The notes beneath the pieces were generated by a model, which was not told the origin of the DNA, did not search any database, and was given only the letters and a program-made list of their open reading frames with translations. Both the position numbers and the translations under genes were made by a program. Positions 22,321-34,916 of a stretch of DNA of 64,000 nt are shown here, one piece after another. The stretch is from Albifimbria verrucaria (lineage: Eukaryota > Ascomycota > Sordariomycetes > Hypocreales > Stachybotryaceae). Each line of letters starts with the position of its first letter. The stretch's first letter is position 1. The stretch covers positions 3,038,001 to 3,102,000 of the forward strand of contig JAHREC010000013.1 of NCBI GenBank assembly GCA_020081605.1, given 5' to 3'.

Positions 22321-24047
22321 GATGGGCGAGAGAGTGGTGAGCGTGGAGGTTGTTGGTTGACGAGTCGGAGAGCTACCGGGGAATTTTGAGGCGCAAGAGA
22401 TGTGTTTGGCTGCGTCCCCGGTCGGATGATAGCTAGGACTTGTGGTGTCTGCGACTGGTGATGAGGGTTCGGTGCGTCGAGGATGCTCGTTGTCGCGGAT
22501 CGCTTTCGAACGCGTGTGCTGATCGCGACGTTTTGTATCTGAGCTATGGCGTTTCTTTACCCTCGTCCAATGTCGTAGCTAGAAGCAGGGGTATCAATGC
22601 AGTGTTCGTCGGGCTGTCGCAGTTCGTGGAATCGCAGAAGCCCCGTCCGTTGGCGAGCAATCACATACAGTTCTGATAGACCCAGCCTTATCGAAATCGA
22701 AGTTTCGGGCAGGGGTGTGTGTGGCAGAAGGAGAAAAAGAGAGCCGCAGTGCACGGACCAGCCTTGCGCGGGCGAGCTTTAAACGGCCCTGCAGGGGGTT
22801 TGTCTTTGGGGATTCTGGGGAGGAGGCTTGGCGTTTTACAGTGCAGGCTGTGCTCTGTAGATGCCGCGCGCTTACCCTGTACTGGGACCTTGGGACTTGG
22901 CCGGTTTTACTGGGTTTGGTACGAATTGTCTCGGATACGTGCCGAGCAATTTCTTGGTTGTCCTTACTTGTGTTGTACTTGTAATTAGTTGTCGTGATCT
23001 GGGCTTACTTGAAACTTGTATATTGTGCTGTTATATCTACGGGGTGTTGCGTGTCTGACTCAAGGGGTGGTTTGCCAATCACGATGAACATGAACTAACA
23101 CGACAAACCTCCCATATCGCGATTACACCTACAAATACACACAACCACGCCCATTACCATCCCACCAGAACAGATCCCCGGAAACATCAATAGCGAGCAC
23201 CACTCGGGTACTCAATTGGCCCCTGGGCGCCTCCCGCGGCCAATCTCGTCCATTGAGGCCTAGGCGTGTTCCCTCAACCTCCCGGGAAGATCGACGGTGC
23301 TAGGTAGACTGCTAGTTTTATCTATAGCGATAGCGGACTGCACGAGAAAGCGGGGTTGAGCTCTTGGAGAGTCGCTGGAAACTCGTCGACGCCAGAACTA
23401 CCGGTATCTTGCGTGCTCGGTGGGATAGGCTAACGGCCCACGAGAGGCCGGTCGGCGTGGCTCCTGAGCCTCGGTGGCCAAAGGTTAGAAATGTGGGCGA
23501 AACTCTAAAGACGAAAGTGCTCCGGCTTATCTTTACAAGCCAACCATGGCGTGGGAACTGGGTGCAACTGCCTGGCTTGGCAACACATTGCCGAAGCTGA
23601 CATGCCGCAATGAGTCTCCGTTACTCCAGCTCAGATTCACAGTCATAGTCACAGTCATAGCCTGAAACAACTCATTGCGTAGGTCATTACTGTTGTATTG
23701 ATACAGTTGGACATGTTGCTTGTCCAGGTCGAGTGCAAGGCCATGTCATTATGCATGACGATGCACTGACAAGTCGAGATCTGCAAAGCAGTGGTCATGA
23801 GGGGGCCCATCCAACTCCGTTCCACCTTTCCTTACCCCTGATGATACCGATACCAGGCCCGATAGTCCACCAACCGCCATTCGTTCATTCGTGTCAACTC
23901 CCAAGTATCAGCAAATTCGTTAATGTTTTTGTACATGATTATCTCATTTAGTGGAGTCCCATCTCGCCGCATGGCCTATCAGCTTACAAGCCGATGCCAT
24001 TCGTCGACCTCATACATGCATGCAAAAGGTATAAGAGAAGATCCGAC
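22321..24047. other. Intergenic region
   Basis: Holds the SPF27 promoter and the 3' flank of the Stf2-like gene. A short AGTCATAGTCACAGTCATAG repeat lies at about 23638-23660. No gene recognised. Confidence 0.45.
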
Positions 24048-24753
24048 CTAGACGGACGAGGAACGCCCGCTGTCGGAGGAGTCCGTCTTGGCCAAATCCT
24101 CGCCGTCTTCGTGGATGGGGCCGTGAAGGACTCCTCGAAAACGGGCTCAGGTTCGTTGAAGTCGAACTTGGATTTCAAGTCCCCAACGTGGTGGGAGATA
24201 CTGCTGCTGTTGGAGCGGCGGCGGGCATTGGTGAAGCGGAAGTTCTCATCCACGATCTCCTCGCCAAAGTTACTCCTGATAATCGTTAGCATCATGACAT
24301 GAGCAAACACCAAGGATGAAACGACATGATGCCAACTAGACATATGCGTGGAATAGTACTTACCAGTTACCCTTGCCGCCGCCATCCTTCTTGATCTTCT
24401 TGGGATCAGCATCTACATAACCACTCTTGGCGAAGAACCGAGGCAGGTACTCGGTGGGAGCAGCTGTGCCCTCGGCGAGGCCCTTGTGGTCTCGGTCGTT
24501 GGCCTTATGAGAGCGGGTCACTGAAGGGATCTGTTAGCCAACGCTGATGTTATGGGTGGAGAAACAAGTGACGTGATCAGGATCGCAGCGACCTCGTGGT
24601 AGAGGGAACATGGCCCGGATCGCAGCTGCACAATGTTGTGTGACACAAGGGTGTAGATGGCGATGGCCAACGTTGACGCAACCGGTGCGATAGCAAACAG
24701 AAGCGCAGATGCTGTGGTGCGGGGCTAGAGGGAAAGAGACGACCAGACTTACT
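24048..24753 (-). CDS. Stf2-like protein, start codon apparently split by an intron
   Basis: Small hydrophilic protein of the Stf2/Tfs1-type family (yeast Stf2, described as an ATP-synthase stabilising factor and later as a desiccation-protective hydrophilin). About 129 residues in three exons. The first A of the ATG is the last base of a leader exon (24753), TG opens exon 2 (24520) after a 232-nt intron (24752-24521, donor GTAAGT, acceptor TTCAG). Exon 2 gives TRSHKANDRDHKGLAEG ... YLPRFFAKSGYVDADPKKIKKDGGGKGNW, the family hallmark (KKxGxGKGNW). Intron 24363-24276, then SNFGEEIVDENFRFTNARRRSNSSS and a tail ending SGRSSSV. One base is missing near 24125: the uncorrected frame runs on to 23984 with a non-family tail, while the corrected one stops at 24050-24048. 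Family call is good; the exact first exon is inferred from splice signals. Confidence 0.75.
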
Positions 24754-25254
24754 CTTGGGCAACAGGTGTTTACTTGTGATTGAGGAGGAAGAGTTTGTGG
24801 TGTTGACGGCTTTTACGTGCGATGACTGATACCCTCGCGAGTGCAGACGATGGGTGATTGTCGTCTTAGAAGACGGGACGATGAGTCGGTGGAAGAGGGT
24901 AGAGAGACGAGGTTAAGCAGAAGAGGCGAAGAGGAAGCCGGCCGTTAAGAGCAGACAATCGATTGGGAGGTAGGTGGTGAGTGGTCAAGAGACGAGTGGA
25001 CAGGTGACGATGATGACGGAGACGATGATAGAGTTGATGATGATTTGATGGGATGAGATGGAATGGAATGGGAAGACAGGAAGAGGAGGGGAGCAGCACG
25101 GAGCTCCTTTATATCATCGGGTCACGCGAGAGGTGTCTACGTACCTCTGGGCTTCCGGGAGGGAGGGAGAGAGAGACCAGAGACAGAGAGCATCAGGAAA
25201 GGTAAGGTAAGGTAGACGGTCCGGAAGGGGACCCATTGGAAGAGACGCGGAGTG

Positions 25255-25385
25255 GGGAAAGCCAAAGGGAAAGCGAACGGGAAAGGGAAAGGGAAAGGGA
25301 AGGGGAACGGGGACGGGAGGGAGGGCGTGTGTCAAAGGATGGGGATGGGGACGGGGATGGGGACGGGGATGGGGATGGGTATGGC
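25255..25385 (+). repeat. G-rich minisatellite (GGGAAA and GGGGAYGGGG units)
   Basis: Two adjoining simple repeats: about five GGGAAA units (25265-25300) and about seven GGGGATGGGGACGG-type units (25339-25382). Four or more G-runs of 3-4 bases lie close together, so the plus strand could form G-quadruplexes. It is about 0.5-0.6 kb upstream of the Stf2-like gene's leader exon. Confidence 0.75.
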
Positions 25386-26501
25386 CCATGGGAGAGGGAG
25401 ACTGAGTGAGCGAACAGTGCAGCAGACAGCCAAGAGGGCGTCGAATGCACCGTACGAGCTTGTTACGTTTGCGTGCGTCTGCCATTGACTAAATTAGCCA
25501 TCTCACGATGAAAGTACAGTAAGTACCGGTAGGCAGGTACCGTGTAGGTCAGTACATCTGGACGGAGCGAAACGGGACAGCCACTAACTTTCTACAGACC
25601 ACGGACCGACGCAACAGGAAATTGAAGACCAGGAGATGGACAATACGGTCGAGGCAGAAAAGCATAGATGCATCGTCCCAAGGGGTGATGTAAGGGCAGC
25701 TGAGGTAAGGTCAGTACCAGTACCGTACGGCAGAGGAAAAAAGAGGAGAGGAGAGCAAGTACAGAGCAGAGAGGGAGGGAGGGGTGTGAGGTCAGGCCCA
25801 GACCAGACCATCTCTCATGCTGGGTGGCTCAAGAAGCTTGGGTTATCGCGTGACCTTGACGCAACAAGTACCTATCCAGCACCGCAATCGCTCGCGTGCG
25901 CAAACACGGCAAAAATCCAATTCGACCCAGACCAGGGTGAGAGAAATAAACAGTAAGAAAGAAGGACGCAGCTGCGGCTACCGGTCAATCGCAATCGCAT
26001 TCGCAGATTCGCAACCCAGGCATTGCGGTGCTGCTCGCTGCTCGCTGCCGTCGCCGTTGCGTGGTTTCTTAGCAACGACCCGGCGTCGCCGTAGTTGAAA
26101 CCCGTGGCGATGAGGGTCCAAGACCATGTCCCCAAGAGGCAAAGGGTCATGACGACGACGGGACAGTGGCCGAACCCGTCCGTTGCCGTTGGCCATTTAC
26201 CGTACTCGCTCACTGTGCAACTCACTGTAGGCACCTACAGTACATTAGGAGTCCGTATGTAGTATTTCCAGCATTCGCTGCTTGTTCAAGCTCCCACGCC
26301 CAAAAGTACCCTGCCACCCCCTCCTCCCTTGGCTAGTGGTTGCCGTACCGTCGCCTGCGCAGGCTGATGTTTCCGTGCATGTACGTACCGGGAGGCCAGA
26401 AGGAGAAGAAGAAAAAGATACAAAACAATATACTCTTTTGTGTCTCGCCCGTCAAGGGGTGACGTGAGCTGCTGCATCCTTTCTTCTGCTTCTGCCCAGC
26501 G

Positions 26502-26536
26502 GGCATGGGCATAGGCATGGGCATGGGCCTGGGCAT
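26502..26536 (+). repeat. GGGCATGGGCAT short tandem repeat
   Basis: Five to six imperfect six-base units of GGGCAT with one GGGCCT and one AGGCAT variant. No gene is nearby. Confidence 0.65.
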
Positions 26537-28487
26537 GCACGAGATTGCGGGGTATGGGGTACGGTCTCACTGCTATGGCGGTACCGCCCTGCGCTATGCG
26601 TCCCCGCCCGCCGGCTGACGTACCGCCTATCGGCTCGCTTCTCCTTCTTCCCCAGACGACGACGGGTTGGACGCTAGAGAAGGTAAATGCTGTAGCTGCA
26701 TGTATGTACCTTTTGCTTTCAATTCGATTCGTACCTCTAGTACGCATTACCTTACCTAGGGTACCTACCTAAGGTAGGTAGCTGACTGCACCTTGCTTCC
26801 CTTACAAATGGTACTGCATGCATGCATGTACTCACGGGAGCCCCTACCGAACCACGAAACCAAGACATGGCGAAGCTGTGCCATCATGGCTCCTGTCTTC
26901 TCTCCACGCCGGCCGCCTCCGATCGTCCTCTTTGCCAACATTTCCATCCTCATCCCTCCCCGCCGAGCCGATGTCGCTCGGCCTTAACTTACCTGTGTCG
27001 CCTCCCATGCAGAGCCCACCCGACTGACTCATATCAACATCATCTCCCGGTGATGCGCAGCACCCTGAACCCCTAGGGCCGGAGCCGGAGGGGTGAACCG
27101 CAGAGCACGGCCCCGGTCGTCGTCCGCTTTGCCTTCAATTGACACGATTTGCCCACCTGATGTGCTCATGTGGTTTGCTTTGTCCCGAGGAACTCGCCTG
27201 CCCCCGGTGTGCATGCACTTACGGCCCGTTTCTTCCTGAAGACCCCTTGGGCCATGCAGGGCCTAGAAGCACCCGAGTCGTCCTCCGACCCAGCCGTGCC
27301 GGGGTTTGGAGGGGCATACAGAGCTGTGTAGGTCCCCGTTGCGCTACGCTGTCTCATCCGGACAAAGCTGTAATTATGGAAGGTCCTGGAAAAAAAAAGG
27401 GTCTTGTCTTTCTAGCAGCTTCTAGATCCTCTGGAATCCAATGCCGTGCCCCAGAGCCTCCGTGCCATAGAAACGGTGCCAAGTTTCCTTTCTCGTGGTC
27501 ACCTGACAACCTAGCTTCTAGCTCCTCAACACTCGCTCTGAGCTTCCCAGCAATAGATACTGTATAGGCGATGTACTATGCAATCTCCGACGCAATGGTG
27601 CAGCTCCGCGAACCCTGCCCAGCATGTCGTGTGCTTCTGCCCTGCTGTGGAATTACGTCGAAGCCCCATCGAGCCGCAGCAGCGGAACCCACTTTGGCCT
27701 CGTGATCTCTGTCCCATCGACAGCAGCCTGCCCGTATCCACATTTTGCGGATCCAGATCTGCCTGGCTTCTTGAACTACCGAGCTTCCACGTTGTTGCTG
27801 GCCATCTTCTGTCCGGTAACCCTCGCATTCGTGAGTCCCAACAAACAGGCACTGCGCCCCTCCCGATATCGCCCGTTTCCTTGGCCACGATGGGCCACGA
27901 TGGCCGTGTCGAATGAAATCCAGGGTCCATTCCATTCCATTCCGCGCTAGGCAGTCTGTCAACATGACTCTTCTTCCTACTGCTCTTACACGCCCGTCGT
28001 CTCAGCCTAGACAACGTCCGAATACGGCAATCCACCTCATGCCACACTTGCATGCCTTGCAACTAAGACCAGGCCCTTCGCACCACCCCTCCCCATCCTC
28101 CCACCCAGTCGTGACATTGCACCACAATCACACCACATCACCAACCCTCACGTCAAGCTTGGCCCATTATTATTATGCCCAAAAATAAATTGAAGATTCT
28201 CGTTTCGTTTCACTTTTGTCTGATGTTCCTCGTCTGTGCATAATATCAAAGACTGATCCCACCCCTAAAGCTTCATCCTCCTCGGCCGCGCTTGGGTCTC
28301 AGCCACGGCTCGTTAACAATATACAGTGCAAGCTCCGGCTAATGTACACAATACGCTATTCCAAGCACCATATTGCCCACTTCAAGTGCTTTCTTCCCTA
28401 GTATCTATCTTCTCCGCATAGAGTCTGCATCCTTCTCCAACCCGGGGACTTACGCCGTGCGCTGGATCCTTGTCGTCACCTCCTCCA

Positions 28488-31400
28488 TTATCGCTTCCCC
28501 ATCTTGGAGAACTCGTTCTGGTATCGGAGCTTGAATCCGTTGCAGAGCGCTCGCATGTCTGGGTATTGATATCCCTTCAGCTCGTATCCCTGAGGGATGG
28601 CCCGCACAGGCAGTCCTATAACGCGCGCGGTTCTGCTTGCCTTGAAGCAGAGCCAGAAGTATCCTGGATGCTTCGGGTCCAGGCAGAAGGCATACGCTGA
28701 CCGATTGGGATTGGCGTCGATATACGTTGTCAACCATTTCTCTGCGTAGACAGTTAGTTCCTCTTCTGACCACACTGAACAATTCCGTAGCCTCTGTCGG
28801 GGGACTTACCTGTTTCGGCCCGAGACCTGCTCTGGTACTTGTCATTCCGCATCAGCTCATCCACCTTTCTTGCCATGGCCTTGACGTGGTCCACGATCAG
28901 TTCGTCCAGATCGCTATATGTGTACTTGCCACCGACTCGCAGCAGCTTTCCGACGGAAAACTCCGTCTCTTTTGCATTTCCAACACGTCAATGTGTTGAT
29001 AAACGTTGTCTGCGACCTTCCATGTGATGGCAAGGTGGTCGTTGCCCTTGGACGAGGGCCGGATGATAACCTCTCCTATAGGCTGTGATCCCAAGTACTC
29101 CTCTGCCTGTGTTGAGTTGAATGGCTTGAAGTTAGGATGCTTCACGACACGCTGTGTTCGTCCGGTCGTCTTGTCCTTCTCCCGCAGCTCTTCCTTATCG
29201 GCTGCCTCGAGAGCGTAGTCCCAGCCGTCACGTCCATAGTTGACGGGTCGCTTGTAGGGGACTCGTAGGGCGTCCTCCCGCATTGACAGCTTCGCCATCA
29301 TGTCCCTGTAGTTGATCTCGAGAATCTTGGCCTGGACAGTTTGCCCAGTGCTGAGTACCTCCTTGACAGAGGATCGGCTAGAGACTTCGTGGGCCTCAAT
29401 TCTTCCTTCAATTCCACAGTCCAACTTAACAATGGCAAAGTCATCCTTGACCATGCGGACAACGACCGGTACGATCATGCCCTCGCACAAGGATTGTTTG
29501 GTCTCGCCAGTGAAGATGGTAAACACCTCTGACGCGCTAGGGGGAGAAACGGCGGCGGAGCTCTTCATACGGGGCTTGCAGCTCTTTGCTGATAGCCTCA
29601 AGAGTAGCCTGCTTCCTATGGTTATAGTTCTTAAACAGCTGATCCGCGTATTCGTCGAGGATGAGCTCGTTGACCCGCTCTTGCTCATCCTGTTTGATAA
29701 GCTTCCTGACAGCTGGGGATCTGCCGTTGATATCGCCCTCCGCTTTGACATCTTCTTCGTCCAGCTCCATGGCGTCAGCCGCTACCTTGCGCGCAAGTTC
29801 ATAATCCTCCGGATGAATTCGAGTACTATCAAGTGGATCCGAGTGCTTGTTCGTTGCATCGTAGTCTACGATGAAGAAGCTTGCGCAGTTCGTCCAAACC
29901 TGCGGGCCCACGACAGGCAACTTACCGCTGTCAGGGTCACCCACCAGCTCATCTCTGTTTGTGACAGAGCCGCCATTAGCGTTGATGGCCTTGACCACGC
30001 TGGTAGCCTTTCGAGGGCCCAAACCGGCCACGTATGGCAAGAGGTTTGCGGTGTAAGGGTCAGACATAGCATCCGCGATGTTGACTCCGCACAGGTTGAC
30101 TACATCAACCATCGCCGATTCAAGATACTTCATCAGCTTGTCTTGAGGGAGGAGGTGCTGACAGGGGTGGAATGATAGAGACGAGACATCCTTGCCCAGA
30201 GCAGCGTATTCCTTCAATGGGTTCTGCATGTACCGAGCGAGAGCAATGCAGTACCGCGTCACAGGATTGAGCGAAGGATGTTCGGCGACGGCCCTAGGGC
30301 TATCCTTGTACAAGCGTGCGACTTCATCCTGAACGACCACGACCTCGAGAGGCTCTGTGCGATAGTCGTTTGTATCAGGATCATCAAATTCGGGGCCTCT
30401 CAAACCCTTCTCAGTCACGAGACTCTCGAGATCTCGAACCAACTTGTTTGAATCCGCGCTCCAGCCACTAACACCAATCACATCAGGTCGGCGGCGTTGA
30501 ACGAGTTCAACAAACTCCTCGCGCTGTGCCTCGTCACGGCCAAGGTTGCCAAACTTTCCTTGCTCTAGCACCCTTCCATCTTCCTCCACCCAAACCCAGC
30601 AAATGGGGTCTCGAGCCGGATCGCCCATGCCGTTGGACAGTACTAAGACTCGTGGCGTAGTACCCAGGATCATACCCTTGGGCTTGTACGGGGCCTGATC
30701 GAGCCTCTTGTACAAGGCTTGTCGACACGATTTGAGTACCTCATCCTGACAGAATGTTCGAATTACTTCCTTGATGTTTTTCGCGATGAGCTTTTCCAGT
30801 TTGGGATATGCGAGATCCAATACTCTCTTGCGCTCTTCCCGCCATTGCTCGGCTCTGTCGCTGAAGTTCTCGGATTCGAATTCTTGATACAGTTGTCGCT
30901 TGAAGTCGTACCGACGGGGCATATCAAGCTTAATCTCCACAAGGCCATCCTCTTCCGCTCGCATCATCTTGAGAAAGACCTCTGGTTGATGAACCAGGTC
31001 TGCGATGGCCTGATTCTGCAGGTATTTGACCTCGTAGTAGGGGTGCATATCGTCAATCTTGCGAAGACCCTTATCGGTTCGACGACAGCTGATCTCCGCC
31101 GCCTGGTAGAATGAGGCTCTGAAGTACTTGCGCATTCGCGGGCTAGCAACGAGCTCTTCTGAGTAGAGTTGTCGTGCTGCGTTGATGACTTGATCACCAG
31201 TCGAGAAATTATCGTCGATGAGACTGTCGGCAAGATCCATAGGGTACTGCGAGTCGTCGTCTGGAGCAATCTTCTTTCCTTGTCGCAAGGCATTCTTTGC
31301 CAATTGATCTGCAGTGATTCCGTAGGCTTGAACAAAGTAGGATGCTTTTCCATTGCGCACACGGTCCAGTATCATGGACTTGGAACCCGGTCGTTTGGTT

Positions 31401-32897
31401 TGGGCTGCGGTACCTGACATGGCCACGAGATCCTTCAGCTTCGGACCATACTGGAAATGGAGATAGTCCTGAAGATCCTGTAACTCTTCCATCGTTGTTG
31501 CCTCGGGAATCATCTCCTCTACCATGGGGTCTTCGACATCGATCGATTTGAGGTTATCAAATGTCCTCTGTAGAGCATTCCTCTTCTCCACGAATGATCG
31601 GAACTTGATATCAAGCTCAAGGACTCTCCACAAATCATCCTGGTCCAAGAGTCTCTCGTCTTCTTCTGTTGGAAAGTCTTGCTCATCAGGGTCATCGCGG
31701 TTCGAGGAACGGCTCTTCTTGGGGTGGATAAGATAGTCCTTGCGATGATGAAACACAAAGGGGACTTCGAAATCGGTTCTGACGAAGAAATCGATGACCT
31801 TAACAATGGCTTTGTTGAAAGGGCCCTGCAGCTCCTGGGGCAGACCCTTCTTAGGCCAGAGCTGGTTGCTAATCCACCTTGCCTCTTCCTTCGCTAGCTC
31901 GTCTGTTATCGCAAGGTCTTTGAAAGGCTTGCGATCTAGCTGGAATCGTTCGGGCTCGTCGGTGAAGCGAATCTCGTTGTCTTCGTCGGTCAGAAGCCTC
32001 TCCTTCAATTGAGAAGGCTCGAAGACATCTTTGAGCTCAATCGCCTGCTCCTCCTTCTCTCGCTCTGCCTCTTCGTCTTCCATTTGTAGTGCCCAGTCGT
32101 AATCTTCACCATTACCAAAGACAGCTTCCATATCGTCTAAAGCATCTTTGTCTAGGCCGGTGGTGTCTACCACACCCCTTACACCACGATCTCGCGGGCG
32201 GGCAACCTCAGCATCTTCCAATTGACGCATTCGTTCATCTTCATCCTCGGGAAAGTCTTCTTCGATGAAGTCGTCGAATTCGTCAGCTTGGGCGCGGAAA
32301 TTGACCTTCCACCGTATGGACGTCGATCTCCTGTGTCTTCGTCTTCGTCTGAGAAGATTTCTTCGAGACCGCGACGCTCCGTGACCTCATCTTCGTCGCG
32401 ATGGCCGCGCTTGAGCCGCTTGAACTTGGACTAATTGACAAGTTAGAGAAGAAATGTGAAAAATCGCCCTGGTAGAAACTCCTACCTGAGTCTCAGGTTT
32501 TGGCCTTTCTCCAAATTGCTCGCCAATAAGCTCTAGATCGTCCTCATCTAGCAGCTCCTCCTCGTCGCGGTCGCGTTCGCGATGCTCCTGTTTCCGCTTC
32601 ACCACCGGGCGCGCTTCGGCATCGGAATCACCTTCCTCCTCTTCTTCATCTTCATCTTCAACGATAAAACCTTCTCGGATCTGATTGAAAGTTAGCTTAA
32701 GCCACAGATCACCACGCCTGTTTGCCTACTTTTCGTGCTTCTTCCTCGTCGTCATCATCGTCCTCCTCTTCGCTAGAATCCTCAACTTGGGGTTTTCTCC
32801 GGCGCTCCACTCCAGTATCTTCGTCAAATGACTCATCGTCCTCCTCGTCATCGAGCTCTGCCTCCCCAGAGATGAGGTCACGCATAGAGTTGCTCAT
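28488..32897 (-). CDS. SPT6: Transcription elongation factor SPT6, frame interrupted
   Basis: Histone chaperone and elongation factor that travels with RNA polymerase II. About 1,410 residues, the normal length. Exons: 32897-32730, 32680-32486, 32430-28810 and 28741-28488. The N-terminus ([20 protein letters not shown]) is strongly acidic; the ATG at 32897 is used because the open frame further upstream begins with GTG. Then come the helix-turn-helix region, the YqgF/RNase H-like domain ([20 protein letters not shown]), tandem helix-hairpin-helix ([22 protein letters not shown]), the death-like domain, an S1 domain ([26 protein letters not shown]) and tandem SH2 ([20 protein letters not shown] ... 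[20 protein letters not shown]), ending NEFSKMGKR. One base is missing near 32306, at GGGGG 29540-29544 and at TTTT 28970-28973. An 897-codon open stretch covers the middle. Such an essential gene is unlikely to be truly broken. Confidence 0.95.
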
Positions 32898-34916
32898 TTT
32901 CGCGTCTGGATAGGAGACCAAGTAGTCCACGGGTAACTTGGTTTTGACCGTGAGGAATTAATAAAATGCAGGATAGAAGATTCGCGACTTTTGAGATGAA
33001 CAAGGCGCGAACCTTGCTGCTTTGACCGGCCCGCGCAAGTTGCAGGATAGAAGACAGGCAACAAAGTCTCCTTCTCCGTGTCTCTTAATTTTTAGAACAG
33101 AGCAACCAGAGCTTCAGCCTCGTCAATGCCTGGCAGGGATAAGAGGAATATAGATAGTCCGCGATAAGATTACATAAGCACACATAGAGTAAGCTCCTAG
33201 CCAACACATGATCAAAGCCATCTTTCTTACCTCCCGTGCTACCTTAGGTGCTGTATCTACCCAGGTACTTTATTTCTGTAAGGACACAGAGTAGAAGCTA
33301 CCTTTTCGAATTAAGAAGAGCATCGAGGTTGAATTTTCTACGAGGACAAGTCGGGCATATTGTGCGTGTTCACTTCTTCTTGCTTGTGAACTATTTCGCA
33401 TAGCTCCTTTGTTCATGCGTATTAGGAAACGACATGTATCCGGAAGGATTTTTTTAAATGCACCCAGCCTTGATATCCGCATGGCGCAAGACGAGACATG
33501 TGTATGCAAGCACATAATGTCACGTTAGAGTGCCAGTCCTCGAATGACAAGGTTGCTGGTCTAGGTATAGCGCTTGGGTAGCCGCTGGGGACTTGCCCAA
33601 TCAACCCACTCGAGATGGGTTGATCACACTGGTTGCTGCAGTTAGTCCTATCACTTGAAGGCATCCATGGGTGTAAGCTGTGAATACCTGGGGAGATGGG
33701 ATGACATGATGGCGCGTTGCAGGAAACAGTAGCCGAAGTGAGTGTTTTGGGTTGCCTTGACCAGCCTGTAGGAGGTGCTCGCTCCATCCGCATTCGTCCA
33801 GGCATAACCGCATCGACCGTCGTGCGTTCTGCACCTCACTGCAGGTAACGCCCTCATGTAAGCCAAGTTCTCCACCTGAGCCGAAGTTCTCAAGCTGCTA
33901 CATGGACTCCGTGGGCCACGGCCACCTCAAACGCTAGCGGGCCACACACAAAGTGTGTTGCGAAGACCTTCTAAGCGCGTGTAATGTACATATGATGAGA
34001 CGGGAAGGTTGTCGAGCCCTTGGAGCAACATACGAAGTACCTGATGTAATTGGCACTGTGAAGCGCTGCTAGTTACCTTATGCTATCTGCGTGCGCCGTG
34101 GCTGTTGCGCTCTGGCAATTCGGATCTCATGTGATACCTTATAGGCCCAATGGAGGAGGACTCAAAGGTTGCAGGTACGTGCCTTACCTGGCTCTGAGGC
34201 ACGCGAAAAACAGGGGCCTTTGCGTACCGGCTACCTGAGGAACCCGAGGTTTGCCCCTATTTTGGAGACCATACTGGGTACTCCATACCTCACCAGCGCT
34301 TCGCTAGGTCAAGCCAAAGGACCCCACCTTCCAGTTAGGCTCCTCCTCCCCGTGGTACATCGATAGCCTGGTGGGTAACTGAGACAGTTTGATCTATAGA
34401 GAACAGCCAACTCCTGTTCACCTACCTTACCTACCGACCTACTACCACTACCGTAGACCTACCGTCGGCACCCTGTACCGCGCCACTCTCGCTCTCTTCC
34501 ATTTTGTTGCCTGCGAGCTTCTCTTCGGTTTTGGGTGCTTATGCCACACATCGTCCAGAGCAGACGCGGGTCAGGCTAGGTGCTGCATCGAGCCTAGGAA
34601 CGGGATACAGCCAACCTGGTTCAGCATCCCCACCAGCTACCTTACCCATCCATCCACCCACCATCGTTTACAGGACCAAGGAGGAAAGTCAGCGCCGCTT
34701 GGGTAAACCCAGGGCCCTCACTCCTAGCACTCGAGGTTTTTCGCTCAGAGACGTCGCTCGCCCTCGACTATCCGTATACGTTCCGTGAGCCAAGTGCCAG
34801 CCATTGACTGGCCGGCTTGAATCCGCCGAATCTGACTCGAGCCCTTCGAAACTTCTGTACCCCGCCAACCCGCCAGACAACCTCGCCAAGGGTCATCGCA
34901 ACCGCCCTCGCTCACC
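32898..34916. other. Divergent intergenic region between SPT6 and STE7
   Basis: About 2 kb between two diverging genes. ORFs at 33422-33893 (-) show no family. CTACCTTACCTACCGACCTACTACC (broken over 34421-34446) is a simple pyrimidine-rich tract. No RNA gene recognised. Confidence 0.45.

Larger units (their letters stand above)
24754..28487. other. Gene-poor 3.7 kb region
   Basis: No gene supported. ORFs such as 26286-26747 (-) and 27526-28062 (-) have no recognisable domain. The region carries G-rich minisatellites (25255-25385), GGGCATGGGCAT repeats (26502-26535) and TACCTAGG/AGGTAGG palindromes (26750-26780). The left part is the Stf2-like promoter, the right part the SPT6 3' flank. Confidence 0.45.

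Noticed and set aside
25255..25385. Regular short units that could suggest a CRISPR-like array
   Set aside because: Units are 6-14 bases without unique spacers, so it is a minisatellite; the host is also eukaryotic.
27526..28062. 178-codon minus-strand ORF in the gene-poor region
   Set aside because: Cys/Trp/Arg-rich composition typical of noncoding reading frames, no family, no supporting splice or start context.
29312..30175. 287-codon plus-strand ORF opposite SPT6
   Set aside because: Lies fully within SPT6 HhH and S1 coding exons on the other strand and has no domain features.
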